Shown in pieces: positions 23,982-32,144 of a stretch of 64,000 nt of DNA (position 1 is its first letter; each line of letters starts with the position of its first letter). The notes beneath the pieces are model-generated. The model was not told where the DNA came from. It saw only the letters and a program-made list of their open reading frames with translations, and did not search any database. The stretch is from CAYGDP01 sp964348665 (GTDB taxonomy: Bacteria > Verrucomicrobiota > Verrucomicrobiia > Palsa-1439 > CAYGDP01). The stretch spans positions 124,001-188,000 of the forward strand of contig CAYGDP010000001.1 of NCBI GenBank assembly GCA_964348665.1, given 5' to 3'. The position numbers and the translations under genes are program-made.

Positions 23982-25370
23982 ATGTTCGACACACTGACCG
24001 ACAAACTCTCTGCTGTCTTCCGCACGCTGCGCGGATACGGCAAGCTGACGGAAGCCAACGTTGCCGATGCGCTGACCGAGGTGCGCACGGCGTTGCTGGA
24101 GGCCGATGTCAATGTCAAGGTCGCCGACGATTTCCTCTCGCGAGTCAAAGAAAAGGCGCTCGGCCAGGAGACGCTCAAGAGCGTCACGCCCGGCCAACAC
24201 GTCATCAAAATCATCAGTGACGAGCTGACGGCATTGCTGGGCGGCGAAAATCAGTCGCTTACGTTCACTTCATCTCCCGCGCTCATCATGCTCGTCGGGT
24301 TGCAAGGTTCCGGCAAAACAACCACGGCAGGTAAGCTTGCCCATTTGCTTGGTGTCAATCCACCCAAAGGCGTCGCAAAACGCCGTCCGTTGCTCGTCGC
24401 GTGCGATCCGCGGCGGCCCGCGGCCATTGACCAGCTCGAAACACTCGGCAAACAAATCGGCATTCCCGTCTTCGCGTTGCGCAACGAGCCGAGCGTTCTC
24501 AAGATTTGCGAACAGGCGCGCGCCGCCGCCAAAGCGCAAAATCGCGACCTATTGATTTTCGATACCGCGGGACGGTTGCAAATTGATGAACCGCTCGTGC
24601 AAGAGCTGGTTGAGATGAAAAAACTGGTCGAGCCGCACGAAATCCTGCTCGTGGCCGACTCCGCCACGGGTCAGCAAGCCGTCAGCATTGCCGAGCATTT
24701 TGACCATGCGCTCGGCTTGACGGGAATTATCCTGACCAAGCTGGATGGTGACGCGCGTGGCGGAGCGGCGCTCTCGGTTCGCGCGGTGACGGGCAGGCCG
24801 ATCAAGTTCACGGGTATCGGCGAGCGGATGGATCAGTTGGAGGCGTTTTATCCCGACCGCATGGCGTCGCGGATCCTCGGCATGGGCGACGTGGTAAGCC
24901 TCGTCGAAAAAGTCCAAGCTACCGTTGACGAAGAAGACGCCCGCAAGCTCGAGGAAAAACTCCGCAAACAAGAGCTGACACTGGAAGATTTTCTCGATCA
25001 ATTGCGGCAGGTGAAAAAAATGGGGTCGCTGGCGGACATCGTGGGAATGTTGCCGGGCGCGGCGCAGCTCGCCAAAAATCCACAGGTGGACGATCGTCAA
25101 CTCAAACGCAGCGAAGCGATTGTCCTTTCAATGACCAAGAAGGAGCGGCAGAAACCGGAAATCCTCAATTCTAGCCGTCGCTCGCGCATCGCCAAAGGCA
25201 GCGGCACGAGCGTGGCCGAAGTCAACACTCTCATTCAGAATTTCGGCATGATGCGCAAGATGATGAAGATGATGGGGCCGGACGGCAAACGAATGCCTTC
25301 GATGGAACAAATCGCCTCGATGCGCCGCGGCAGTGGCGTCAGCAGACCGAAAAAATTGAAGTTTCGCTGA
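23982..25370 (+). CDS. ffh: Signal recognition particle protein Ffh (SRP54)
   Basis: A 462-residue GTPase that binds signal peptides and 4.5S RNA and docks with FtsY. N domain (about 1-90), G domain with GLQGSGKTTTAG (106-117), DTAGRLQID and TKLDGDARGGAAL, and a Met-rich M domain (MMRKMMKMMG) ending in the RNA-binding region around RRSRIAKGSG. All expected parts are present and length is normal. A hairpin terminator lies 12 bases after the stop. Confidence 0.97.
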   Translation: MFDTLTDKLSAVFRTLRGYGKLTEANVADALTEVRTALLEADVNVKVADDFLSRVKEKALGQETLKSVTPGQHVIKIISDELTALLGGENQSLTFTSSPALIMLVGLQGSGKTTTAGKLAHLLGVNPPKGVAKRRPLLVACDPRRPAAIDQLETLGKQIGIPVFALRNEPSVLKICEQARAAAKAQNRDLLIFDTAGRLQIDEPLVQELVEMKKLVEPHEILLVADSATGQQAVSIAEHFDHALGLTGIILTKLDGDARGGAALSVRAVTGRPIKFTGIGERMDQLEAFYPDRMASRILGMGDVVSLVEKVQATVDEEDARKLEEKLRKQELTLEDFLDQLRQVKKMGSLADIVGMLPGAAQLAKNPQVDDRQLKRSEAIVLSMTKKERQKPEILNSSRRSRIAKGSGTSVAEVNTLIQNFGMMRKMMKMMGPDGKRMPSMEQIASMRRGSGVSRPKKLKFR

Positions 25371-25382
25371 GAACTTTGGAGC

Positions 25383-25404
25383 GCGGCAGCTCGCTGCCGC
25401 TTTT
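25383..25404 (+). terminator. Terminator of ffh
   Basis: GCGGCAG / CTGCCGC stem of 7 pairs, loop CTCG, followed by TTTT, 12 bases after the ffh stop. It is also the first of four hairpins of a repeat cluster. Confidence 0.65.
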
Positions 25405-25506
25405 GTCGCCGAAGCTTGCTTCGGCGAGATCAATGTGGCCATGCGGAGGACTTTCAACTTAACGAAGCAAGCTTCGGTAAGGATTAAAGCGGGAGCAAGC
25501 TCCCGC
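25383..25506. repeat. REP-like cluster of four tetraloop hairpins
   Basis: Four perfect hairpins in 124 bases: 25383-25400 (7-pair stem, loop CTCG), 25407-25426 (8-pair, CGCCGAAG, loop CTTG), 25463-25476 (5-pair, CGAAG, loop CAAG) and 25489-25506 (7-pair, GCGGGAG, loop CAAG). The shared C-x-x-G tetraloop and the second and third sharing the CGAAG stem show common origin. Confidence 0.7.
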
Positions 25507-25558
25507 ACTCCAAATTTTCCCCTTGCAAACCGCCGCCGCCGAGCGAAATTATCGCGCC

Positions 25559-26140
25559 ATGGAATATTCCGACGAGCAGAAGACGAAGTTTAAGGAGACT
25601 TACCGGCTGCAGATGCGAAAATCGAAAATAGTTTTGGGGGTTGCGCTTACTGGCTTTGTAATTGGGGCTTTGGGAACTACAAACGTCGCCCACAGGATAT
25701 TGGGTGAATCCGCCTACTTGCTGTCGGGGATTGGGTTCACTGCATTTGTATCAGGAGTAGTTGTCGGATGCATGCTGGGATTTAATTCCAAGTGTCCGGC
25801 GTGTCAAAAACCGGGGTCGAGTGCAAAATGTTTTTGCCCAGGCTGCGGGGAAACGCTTTACGTCGCCTGGCAGGGGCAGTGGAAACGCGCGCAGAGGATA
25901 ATATGGGGAGCCGGCATCGGATTGATGGCAACCGTTTTCATATTTGGTGCTTTGAAGGGTAACGAAGGCGTGTTTGCCGCAGTTATATTTTTTTACGTCA
26001 TAGTCATAATAGCTCTCAGTTTGTCCACCAGCGTTAAAAAATCAACCAGTTGTCCGAAATGTGGGGCAGGTTTTTTGGGTAAAGGAGGAGTGCACACAGA
26101 TCCAAATTTCTGTACAAGCTGCGGCATCGCGTTGAAATAA
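25559..26140 (+). CDS. Zinc-ribbon membrane protein of unknown function
   Basis: About 193 residues. Two hydrophobic segments (KIVLGVALTGFVIGALG and LLSGIGFTAFVSGVVVGCML) lead to a first zinc-ribbon-like Cys cluster (CPACQKPG ... CFCPGCG), then two more membrane segments (GAGIGLMATVFIFGAL and AAVIFFYVIVIIALSLS), and a C-terminal CPKCGAGF ... CTSCG. So Cys-rich modules alternate with membrane hairpins. No family is recognised. ATG 25559 is chosen at the first sensible Met; its ribosome binding site is weak. The gene sits alone between two repeat clusters. Confidence 0.6.
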   Translation: MEYSDEQKTKFKETYRLQMRKSKIVLGVALTGFVIGALGTTNVAHRILGESAYLLSGIGFTAFVSGVVVGCMLGFNSKCPACQKPGSSAKCFCPGCGETLYVAWQGQWKRAQRIIWGAGIGLMATVFIFGALKGNEGVFAAVIFFYVIVIIALSLSTSVKKSTSCPKCGAGFLGKGGVHTDPNFCTSCGIALK

Positions 26141-26146
26141 TGGGGA

Positions 26147-26276
26147 TCGCCGCGCGGGGGACACGGCGGTGGCATTCGCTATGCCAGAACGATTCATTCT
26201 CGGTGATGTCGTTATGTAGGCCGAGCGCCCCCGCGCGGCGAATTCCCAAACGCCGCCTGGGGGCAGGCGGCCTACA
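26147..26276. repeat. Nested palindromic repeat element
   Basis: A perfect 14-base inverted repeat, TCGCCGCGCGGGGG (26147-26160) with its complement at 26228-26241, interlocks with a 9-base inverted repeat TGTAGGCCG (26215-26223) / CGGCCTACA (26268-26276), which encloses a hairpin CCGCCTG / CAGGCGG with loop GGGG (26253-26270). Confidence 0.6.
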
Positions 26277-26322
26277 ATAACATCAGATACGAACATGCAA
26301 CCCTATCACTGACGCGGCGATT

Positions 26323-26946
26323 TTATTCCCCGTCCAACCGGACGCCGTAGAAACTCATCAGACGACGGTTGAGGAGGATGGTTTTGGGTTGTTGATTGGG
26401 TGGCTGACGGCCTTGCCAGTCTTCCGAGGCGAACCATTTTTGCAGTGTGGTATTGACCGGATGCCGGAGCGGGACAAATTTTGGTCGTCCTTGCAGATAT
26501 TGACGCAGACTGTCATCGAGCGCGCGCACTTGATTTTGTCCTTTGGTAACGCGCGCGAGCATGGATCCGTTGATGCGTTCGGCAGCAAAGCTCGAACCCA
26601 ACGCGCAATCCACGAAGACAGGGATTTCATCGGAGCCAACGCTTTTTAAGAAAGCAGTCTTCGCGGACGTGGACGCGGCGGAGCGCACATCGCCGTGAAG
26701 GAGACTGATCGCCGCAATAGAGATATGAACAGGCGGACCGGCTTCGATGGCAGGGGAGTTTTGGTCGAGGATAAACTCCCAGTCGTGGCGACGCCAACAT
26801 CGGCAACGCTCCAGGGCAGCCGAGTCGTTGGCATTCAGGTATTCCAGCAGTGTCGAGAACTGTGCGGGGATCGTGAAAAACCCGTGCAACCGAGTTCGAA
26901 AATCCTCGGTGTAAACGACGCATTCATTGACAGCTTTTTCCGCCAT
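26323..26946 (-). CDS. Hypothetical protein, 207 aa
   Basis: ATG 26946 has a strong ribosome binding site (GAGGAG) eight bases upstream; a longer frame upstream would overlap the divergent 2Fe-2S gene and is rejected. The protein is soluble, mixed alpha/beta in appearance, with CRCWRRHDWEFILDQNSP near residue 48 and FVDCALGSSFAAERINGSML near 110. No signal peptide, membrane segment or family motif is recognised. It is divergent from the molybdenum-hydroxylase operon with a 142-base spacer that must hold both promoters. Confidence 0.5.
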   Translation of the reverse strand: MAEKAVNECVVYTEDFRTRLHGFFTIPAQFSTLLEYLNANDSAALERCRCWRRHDWEFILDQNSPAIEAGPPVHISIAAISLLHGDVRSAASTSAKTAFLKSVGSDEIPVFVDCALGSSFAAERINGSMLARVTKGQNQVRALDDSLRQYLQGRPKFVPLRHPVNTTLQKWFASEDWQGRQPPNQQPKTILLNRRLMSFYGVRLDGE

Positions 26947-27088
26947 GGCTGCTCCTCGATACGCTGGCTGACAAATACCGTTTTGCCGCATCTTTGGCAA
27001 GCTCGATGACAACACAAAAAACGAGCTTGCAAAGGCGCCCCCTGTCGCGCAAGATTCCGCGTCGCCGAGCGAAGCAGAGGAGTCAGCG

Positions 27089-27592
27089 ATGGCAAAATCT
27101 TCCGTTACCATCACCGTCAACGGCACCGCGCATCGCGCGGAAGTCGAGCCGAGACAGCTGCTTGTCCATTTTCTCCGCGAAACTCTTGGGCTGACCGGCA
27201 CGCACGTGGGTTGTGAGACGACCTTGTGCGGCGCGTGCACGGTTCTGCTGAAAACTGAAGGTGACACTTCCACAAAAGCCATCAAGAGCTGCACGATGTT
27301 CACAGTACAGGCCGACGGCGCGGAGGTAACGACCATTGAGGGGTTGGCACGCGACGGAGTTTTGCATCCCATCCAGGAAGGCTTCTGGGAATGTCACGGA
27401 CTACAGTGCGGTTACTGCACGCCGGGGATGATTCTCTCGGCCGTGCAGTTGCTCGATCGAAATCCAAACCCGACACGCGCGGAAATCGCGCACTCGCTCG
27501 ACGGGAATCTCTGCCGATGCACGGGCTACAATCACATCCTCGACGCGGTGGAATATGGTGCGAAGAAAGCCTGCAAGCCGAAAGGAAAATGA
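27089..27592 (+). CDS. Molybdenum hydroxylase 2Fe-2S subunit (CoxS/XdhC-like electron carrier)
   Basis: A 167-residue iron-sulfur subunit of a xanthine dehydrogenase-type enzyme. The N-terminal plant-ferredoxin-like cluster motif is CETTLCGACTVLL and the second cluster is in CGYCTPGM ... NLCRCTGYNHIL. It passes electrons from the Mo site to FAD. GAGGAG precedes ATG 27089. No leader peptide, so cytoplasmic. The FAD subunit and the Mo subunit follow at 31088 and 28224, so this starts the operon; a VOC gene is wedged directly after it. Confidence 0.93.
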   Translation: MAKSSVTITVNGTAHRAEVEPRQLLVHFLRETLGLTGTHVGCETTLCGACTVLLKTEGDTSTKAIKSCTMFTVQADGAEVTTIEGLARDGVLHPIQEGFWECHGLQCGYCTPGMILSAVQLLDRNPNPTRAEIAHSLDGNLCRCTGYNHILDAVEYGAKKACKPKGK

Positions 27593-27593
27593 A

Positions 27594-28079
27594 ATGAAAA
27601 CAAAGACATCATTCGTCCTAATATTCCTATCCATTCTCTCCCTCGCAGTCTCCGCTCACGCGCAAAAACTTCAGCCCCCGGAGCCATTCTTGATTTGCAG
27701 CAGTGTGTCGAAACAGGTGCAGTTTTATACCGAGAAGCTCGGGTTCACCGTGGAGATGAAGGTTCCGGAAGACGGTGAGCCTGCATTTGCGCGGCTGACC
27801 CGGGGTGATTGCAAGCTTATGTTTACCGGGCCGCTTCAGACTGACGAGTTTCAGGCCGAGTGGAAACTCGTGGACGGCAAACAAAAAGGCGCCGCGAACT
27901 GGATTTACATTCGTGTGGATGATGTGGACAAACTCTACGGCGAGCTGACCAAGAAAAAGGTCGAGTTCATTGGTGACACCAAAGAGGGTCCGATGGATCG
28001 TCCGTGGGGTTCGCGCGACCTCATCACGCGCGATCCCGAAGGGTTCATTTTGGTCTTTTCGAGGCCTGCGAATCAATGA
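27594..28079 (+). CDS. Secreted VOC/glyoxalase-like protein
   Basis: A 161-residue protein with a signal peptide (SFVLIFLSILSLAVSAHAQ) followed by one vicinal-oxygen-chelate module: VSKQVQFYTEKLGFTVEM, then WIYIRVDDVDKLYGEL, and the closing strand DLITRDPEGFILVF with a Glu that is a metal ligand in this fold. VOC proteins are dioxygenases, isomerases or resistance proteins; the type is not clear. ATG 27594 follows the 2Fe-2S gene stop by one base with AAAGGA upstream, so it is translationally linked to a cytoplasmic enzyme though itself exported. Confidence 0.75.
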   Translation: MKTKTSFVLIFLSILSLAVSAHAQKLQPPEPFLICSSVSKQVQFYTEKLGFTVEMKVPEDGEPAFARLTRGDCKLMFTGPLQTDEFQAEWKLVDGKQKGAANWIYIRVDDVDKLYGELTKKKVEFIGDTKEGPMDRPWGSRDLITRDPEGFILVFSRPANQ

Positions 28080-28089
28080 GGTGAAGGAT

Positions 28090-28250
28090 GGTGACGGGAG
28101 ATTGGAGACTAGATACTGATGAATTGTTATAGAGCTGTGAAGCGACAGGAAGCAGAGGCATGCGGAGCGGCGACTGATTCTCGATGCCGCGCCCTACGAT
28201 TTCGAAGAGAATACTGACAACTTATGACTCCACCAGTCTCCAATCTCCAA
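28090..28250. repeat. Inverted repeat in the leader of the Mo-subunit gene, shared with sulfatase 1
   Basis: GGAGATTGGAGACT (28097-28110) and AGTCTCCAATCTCC (28235-28248) are a perfect 14-base inverted repeat. The right arm lies within the first codons of the Mo-subunit gene. The left arm and flank (28090-28110) match the reverse complement of 6076-6096 in sulfatase 1 with one mismatch in 21. Confidence 0.7.
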
Positions 28251-30581
28251 GCTCCAAGCTCCGCAAAACGCCGCCACATTGGCGCGCCGCTCAAACGCGT
28301 CGAAGATCCGCGCCTGATTCGCGGTATCGGCACTTATGTGGATGACATCAAACTAACCGGGATGCTTCACTGCGTCATCGTCCGCAGCCCGCACGCGCAC
28401 GCGAAAATTTCGGCAATCAATACCGATGCCGCCAAGAAAACTGCCGGTGTCGTCGGTGTTTTCACCGGTACGGACGTAAACGCACACTGCGGAACCGTGC
28501 CGTGCGCCTCTGCATTCTCCGATTTGAAATCTCCCAAGCACACGGTTCTTGCGGATGGCCGCGTTTATTTCGTCGGTCATCCCGTCGCGGCGGTGGTTGC
28601 GACTGATCGGTACGCGGCAGCGGACGGCGCAGCGGCGGTCGAAGTGGACTACGATCCATTGCCCGCAGTCGTAGATCCCGAAAAGGCGTTGGAGAAAAAC
28701 TCCCCGCGCACACATCCCGACATGGCGGACAATGTTGCGTTCACTTGGAAACTTTCCAACGGCCTGCTCGATGATTGTTTCGCGAAAGCCGACCGCGTAC
28801 TCAAATTGAAAATGGTTCATCAGCGCCTCTGCCCGATGGCCATCGAGCCACGTGGCGCGGTCGCGCAATGGGACGCGGGTGCCGGCACGCTGACGCTGAC
28901 CACTTCGTCGCAAATTCCGCACCTGACGCGCATGTTGCTAGGCGGCATGATCGGCCTGCCCGAAAACAAAATCCGCGTCATCGCCCCGGAAGTTGGCGGA
29001 GGTTTCGGCTCGAAGCTCAATCTTTACGCCGAGGAAGCTCTTGTTTCTCATCTATCGCGCCGACTCGATACGCCCGTCAAATGGATCGAGTCGCGCCGCG
29101 AAAACGTCGCCGCGACCATTCACGGCCGCGACCAAGTCGCCACTTACGAAGTCGCGGTCAAAAAAGATGGCACGTTGCTTGCCATTCGGTCACGCACCAT
29201 TGCCGATATCGGCAGCTACCTCCAACTTCTTACTCCTGCCATCCCGACGCTAACGGGCTTGATGTTGAGCGGTTGTTACAAATTCCGCGCCGTCGAAATG
29301 AACGTCATCGGCGTTTATACCAACAAAATGAGCACCGACGCCTATCGGGGCGCCGGTCGACCCGAAGCGACCTACGCCGTCGAGCGCCTCGCGGATTTCG
29401 TGGCCGACGAACTTGGACTCGACCCCGTCAAGGTTCGCCTAAAAAATTTTCCGAAGCCGAGCGAGTTTCCGTTCAACACCGCTACGGGTCTCACCTACGA
29501 CAGCGGCAATTATCACGGGGCGCTCAAGAAAGCGCTTGCGCTGGCTGATTACGAAAAGCTTTTGCGCGAGCAAGCCGCCGCGCGGAAAGCGGGAAAACTT
29601 TTCGGCATCGGTTTCAGCACTTACGTCGAGATTTGCGCGCTTGGTCCGTCGAAAATCATGGCCGCGGGCGGTTGGGAATGGGGCAGTGTGCGCATCGAAA
29701 ACACGGGTAAAATCACCGCCGCCACAGGCGCATCGCCGCACGGACAGGGACAGGAGACCAGCTTCGCACAAATCGTGGCCGACCGCCTCGGCGTGCCATT
29801 CGACGACATCGTCGTCTTGCACGGTGACACCGCCACCGTCCCGCATGGACGTGATACCTACGGGAGTCGGGCCACGGTGGTCGGTGGCACGGCGTTGGTA
29901 ATGAGTTGCGACAAAGTCATTGCAAAAGCGAAGATTCTCGCCGCGCATCTGCTCCGCGCCAAACCCAAGCAGGTGAAGTTTAAAGATGGAAAGTTTTTCG
30001 TGACGCCGAAGAAGAAACTCGGCTGGGGCGACCTCGCGACGGGCGCGTATATCGCGAAGGATTTGCCGCCGAACTTCGAGCCAGGCCTCGAAGCTGCCAG
30101 CTTTTACGAGCCAGCCAATTGCACATTTCCATTCGGCGCGCACATTTGCACCGTCGAAGTGGATCGCGATACCGGTCAAGTCGCAATCAAAAAATACATT
30201 GGCGTGGATGATTGCGGCAATCAGGTGAACCCGCTCTTGGTCGAAGGGCAGGTGCAAGGCGGCATCGCCCACTCGCTTGGCCAGGCGCTCTTCGAGAGCG
30301 TCGTGTATGATGAGAACGGCCAGCTCCTCACAGGCGAATTGATGGACTACCCCATCGCGCGCGCCGCCGACATCCCTGATTATGTGCTCGGCCACACCGT
30401 CACGCCGTCGCCGAACAATCCGCTCGGTCTGAAGGGTGTCGGCGAAGCCGGAACGATCGGCGCAACGCCCGCGATTGCGAATGCCGTCGTAGACGCGCTC
30501 TCGCCGCTCGGCGTGAAGCATTTGGATTTGCCGCTGACGCCGGAGAAAATCTGGCGTGTGGTTAAATCGTTTAATCGTTGA
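28224..30581 (+). CDS. Molybdenum hydroxylase large (Mo-cofactor) subunit
   Basis: A 785-residue catalytic subunit of the xanthine dehydrogenase/CoxL family. HIGAPLKRVEDPRLIRG at the start, VGGGFGSKLN, and the active-site loop AYRGAGRPEATY place it in the non-CO-oxidising group (true CO dehydrogenase has AYRCSFR). The catalytic Glu is in GVGEAGTIGATPA near the end. No leader, so cytoplasmic. Substrate unknown: purine, aldehyde or N-heterocycle. The first 13 or so residues (PPVSNLQAPSSAK) are encoded by a dispersed repeat and are not part of the conserved fold. Its last codons also overlap a second repeat type. Confidence 0.92.
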   Translation: MTPPVSNLQAPSSAKRRHIGAPLKRVEDPRLIRGIGTYVDDIKLTGMLHCVIVRSPHAHAKISAINTDAAKKTAGVVGVFTGTDVNAHCGTVPCASAFSDLKSPKHTVLADGRVYFVGHPVAAVVATDRYAAADGAAAVEVDYDPLPAVVDPEKALEKNSPRTHPDMADNVAFTWKLSNGLLDDCFAKADRVLKLKMVHQRLCPMAIEPRGAVAQWDAGAGTLTLTTSSQIPHLTRMLLGGMIGLPENKIRVIAPEVGGGFGSKLNLYAEEALVSHLSRRLDTPVKWIESRRENVAATIHGRDQVATYEVAVKKDGTLLAIRSRTIADIGSYLQLLTPAIPTLTGLMLSGCYKFRAVEMNVIGVYTNKMSTDAYRGAGRPEATYAVERLADFVADELGLDPVKVRLKNFPKPSEFPFNTATGLTYDSGNYHGALKKALALADYEKLLREQAAARKAGKLFGIGFSTYVEICALGPSKIMAAGGWEWGSVRIENTGKITAATGASPHGQGQETSFAQIVADRLGVPFDDIVVLHGDTATVPHGRDTYGSRATVVGGTALVMSCDKVIAKAKILAAHLLRAKPKQVKFKDGKFFVTPKKKLGWGDLATGAYIAKDLPPNFEPGLEAASFYEPANCTFPFGAHICTVEVDRDTGQVAIKKYIGVDDCGNQVNPLLVEGQVQGGIAHSLGQALFESVVYDENGQLLTGELMDYPIARAADIPDYVLGHTVTPSPNNPLGLKGVGEAGTIGATPAIANAVVDALSPLGVKHLDLPLTPEKIWRVVKSFNR

Positions 30582-30591
30582 ATTGTTGAAT
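30561..30591 (+). repeat. GTTAAATCGTTGAAT-type repeat, copy 1
   Basis: Bases 30561-30591 begin GTTAAATCGT and contain tandem GTTGAAT units. They encode the last residues and stop of the Mo subunit. The reverse complement of 31051-31081 matches at 28 of 31 positions. Confidence 0.7.
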
Positions 30592-30602
30592 CGGAACGGA
30601 CA

Positions 30603-31091
30603 ATGCAGACCGAGGAAAAAAACTATCTGACCTTCGAGGATTTGGAGGTGTATCGAGCGGCGCGGGCGTTTCGCAAGGAAATGTATGCGGTCGCCCGTAA
30701 GCTGCCCGCCATCGAGAAATTTGAGCTAGCGCCCCAGATCCGAGACGCCGCCCGCTCGCTCACCAACAACGTCGCCGAAGGTCATGGGCGCTACCATTTC
30801 CTTGACCAAATCAAGTTCATGCTTCAGGCGCGCGGTTCACTCCAAGAATTGTTCGACGACCTCAACCTCTGCGAGGACGAAAACTATCTGCCTCCGCAAG
30901 AAATCGCGAAGATACGCACCGACGGCGTTCGCGTCATGAAACTCTTGAAGGGATACATCCGTTTCCTGCGCGAGCGCAAAGTGGGCGAGCAACTAATTAC
31001 CCGCGAATCCGCCGCGCCTTACCACCTCGACGCCGACGATCCGTTTGACGATTCAACCATTCAACCATTCAACGATTTAACGAAATTATGA
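30603..31091 (+). CDS. Four-helix-bundle protein (S23/TIGR02436 family)
   Basis: A 162-residue helical protein of the family first found in intervening sequences of 23S rRNA genes and related to the Avd accessory protein of diversity-generating retroelements. Typical wording: FEDLEVYRAARAFRKEMY, QIRDAARSLTNNVAEGHG and DQIKFMLQARGSLQELFDDL. It has no catalytic site; the family forms pentameric bundles with nucleic-acid-binding potential. It splits the molybdenum hydroxylase operon between large and FAD subunits and is flanked by inverted repeat copies; its C-terminus (TIQPFNDLTKL) is encoded by the right-hand copy. Its stop overlaps the next start (ATGA). Confidence 0.88.
   Translation: MQTEEKNYLTFEDLEVYRAARAFRKEMYAVARKLPAIEKFELAPQIRDAARSLTNNVAEGHGRYHFLDQIKFMLQARGSLQELFDDLNLCEDENYLPPQEIAKIRTDGVRVMKLLKGYIRFLRERKVGEQLITRESAAPYHLDADDPFDDSTIQPFNDLTKL
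31051..31081 (-). repeat. GTTAAATCGTTGAAT-type repeat, copy 2 (inverted)
   Basis: Reverse complement of copy 1 with 3 mismatches in 31. It encodes the C-terminal residues of the four-helix-bundle protein. Confidence 0.7.
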
Positions 31092-31939
31092 TCGCCGCTG
31101 ATTTTCAATACCATCGCCCGGCGACGGTCGCCGAAGCGCAGGAACTTCTGGCCAAGTTTGGCGAGGACGCAAAAATTCTCGCCGGCGGGCAGAGCCTCAT
31201 CCCGCTGATGAAATTTCGGCTCGCGCAGCCCGCGCACGTGATTGACTTGGGGCGCATCGGCGAACTGCGGGGTATCCGCGAGGAGAATGGCGCAATCGCC
31301 ATCGGCGCGATGACCACCCACTATGAGATCGAGTCGAGCGATTTACTGAAAGCCAAATGTCCGTTGCTCGCTGCCACAGCCGCGACCATCGGCGATGTAC
31401 AGGTGCGCAATCTCGGCACAATCGGCGGGAGCGCTGCGCACGCCGATCCTGCTGCTGATTATCCCGCCGCGTTGCTGGCGCTGGAAGTGGAGTTTGTCGC
31501 AGCATGGACGCGCACGATCAAGGCGAATGATTTCTTTGTGGATATGCTGGCAACTGCGTTGCGCCCTAACGAAATCCTGACGCAGATTCGCATTCCGTTG
31601 CACCCGTCCGGGACGAGCGCGAGCTATCAGAAGTTTGCGCAGAAAGCCAGTGGCTTTGCCATCTGCGGCGTCGCCGCCCTCGTAACGAAATCCAATGGAA
31701 AATGCACTCGCGCTCGAGTCGGCATCACAGGCATTGCTGGCAAAGCGTATCGCGCCACTGCCGTCGAGCGCGCGCTGGATGGCAAACCGCTGACGGTCGA
31801 AACCATCGCCGCCGCCGCCGCGAAAGCCGCCAACGGCATCGAGCCATTGAGCGACATTCACGCCAGCGGCGAGTTCCGCAAAAAACTGGCTCGCGTTTAT
31901 ACCCGCCGTGCGCTAATTGAAGCCGCGTTAAATCGTTGA
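31088..31939 (+). CDS. Molybdenum hydroxylase FAD-binding subunit (CoxM-like)
   Basis: A 283-residue FAD subunit. AGGQSLIPLMKFRLAQP and TIGGSAAHADPAADYPA are the two FAD pyrophosphate-binding motifs of the family. It receives electrons from the 2Fe-2S subunit and passes them to the final acceptor. ATG 31088 overlaps the stop of the four-helix-bundle gene. It completes a small-large-medium set whose order is interrupted by two unrelated genes. The last codons (ALNR and stop, 31927-31946) coincide with a third copy of the GTTAAATCGTTGAAT repeat. Confidence 0.92.
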   Translation: MIAADFQYHRPATVAEAQELLAKFGEDAKILAGGQSLIPLMKFRLAQPAHVIDLGRIGELRGIREENGAIAIGAMTTHYEIESSDLLKAKCPLLAATAATIGDVQVRNLGTIGGSAAHADPAADYPAALLALEVEFVAAWTRTIKANDFFVDMLATALRPNEILTQIRIPLHPSGTSASYQKFAQKASGFAICGVAALVTKSNGKCTRARVGITGIAGKAYRATAVERALDGKPLTVETIAAAAAKAANGIEPLSDIHASGEFRKKLARVYTRRALIEAALNR

Positions 31940-31946
31940 ATCGTTG
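31927..31946 (+). repeat. GTTAAATCGTTGAAT-type repeat, copy 3
   Basis: GTTAAATCGTTGAATCGTTG at the stop codon of the FAD subunit; the first 15 bases equal those of the inverted copy at 31051-31081. Confidence 0.65.
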
Positions 31947-32144
31947 GGTTTTAAGTTTTGAGCCGAACGAGGAAACGAATTTTGGTTAACCCGATGTTTT
32001 GCTATGAAACTCGTCTCCATCGCCAACTTGCGCCATGTATTTAAGAGTACGGGCCATTATTTAGAGACAAACCCGGCATAAATTTTCGTGATTCCATGAC
32101 AACCATTGCAAACCGATTTCGTAACGCGTAAGCTGTGGATCCGG

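Noticed and set aside
29439..30521. 360-codon minus-strand frame
   Set aside because: It is antisense to the molybdenum hydroxylase large subunit and has no motif.
28224..30581. True carbon monoxide dehydrogenase (CoxL form I)
   Set aside because: The active-site loop is AYRGAGR, not AYRCSFR, so CO oxidation is not supported.
31940..32144. TPP riboswitch before thiH
   Set aside because: The conserved CTGAGA and the matching downstream stretch of the THI element are not present.
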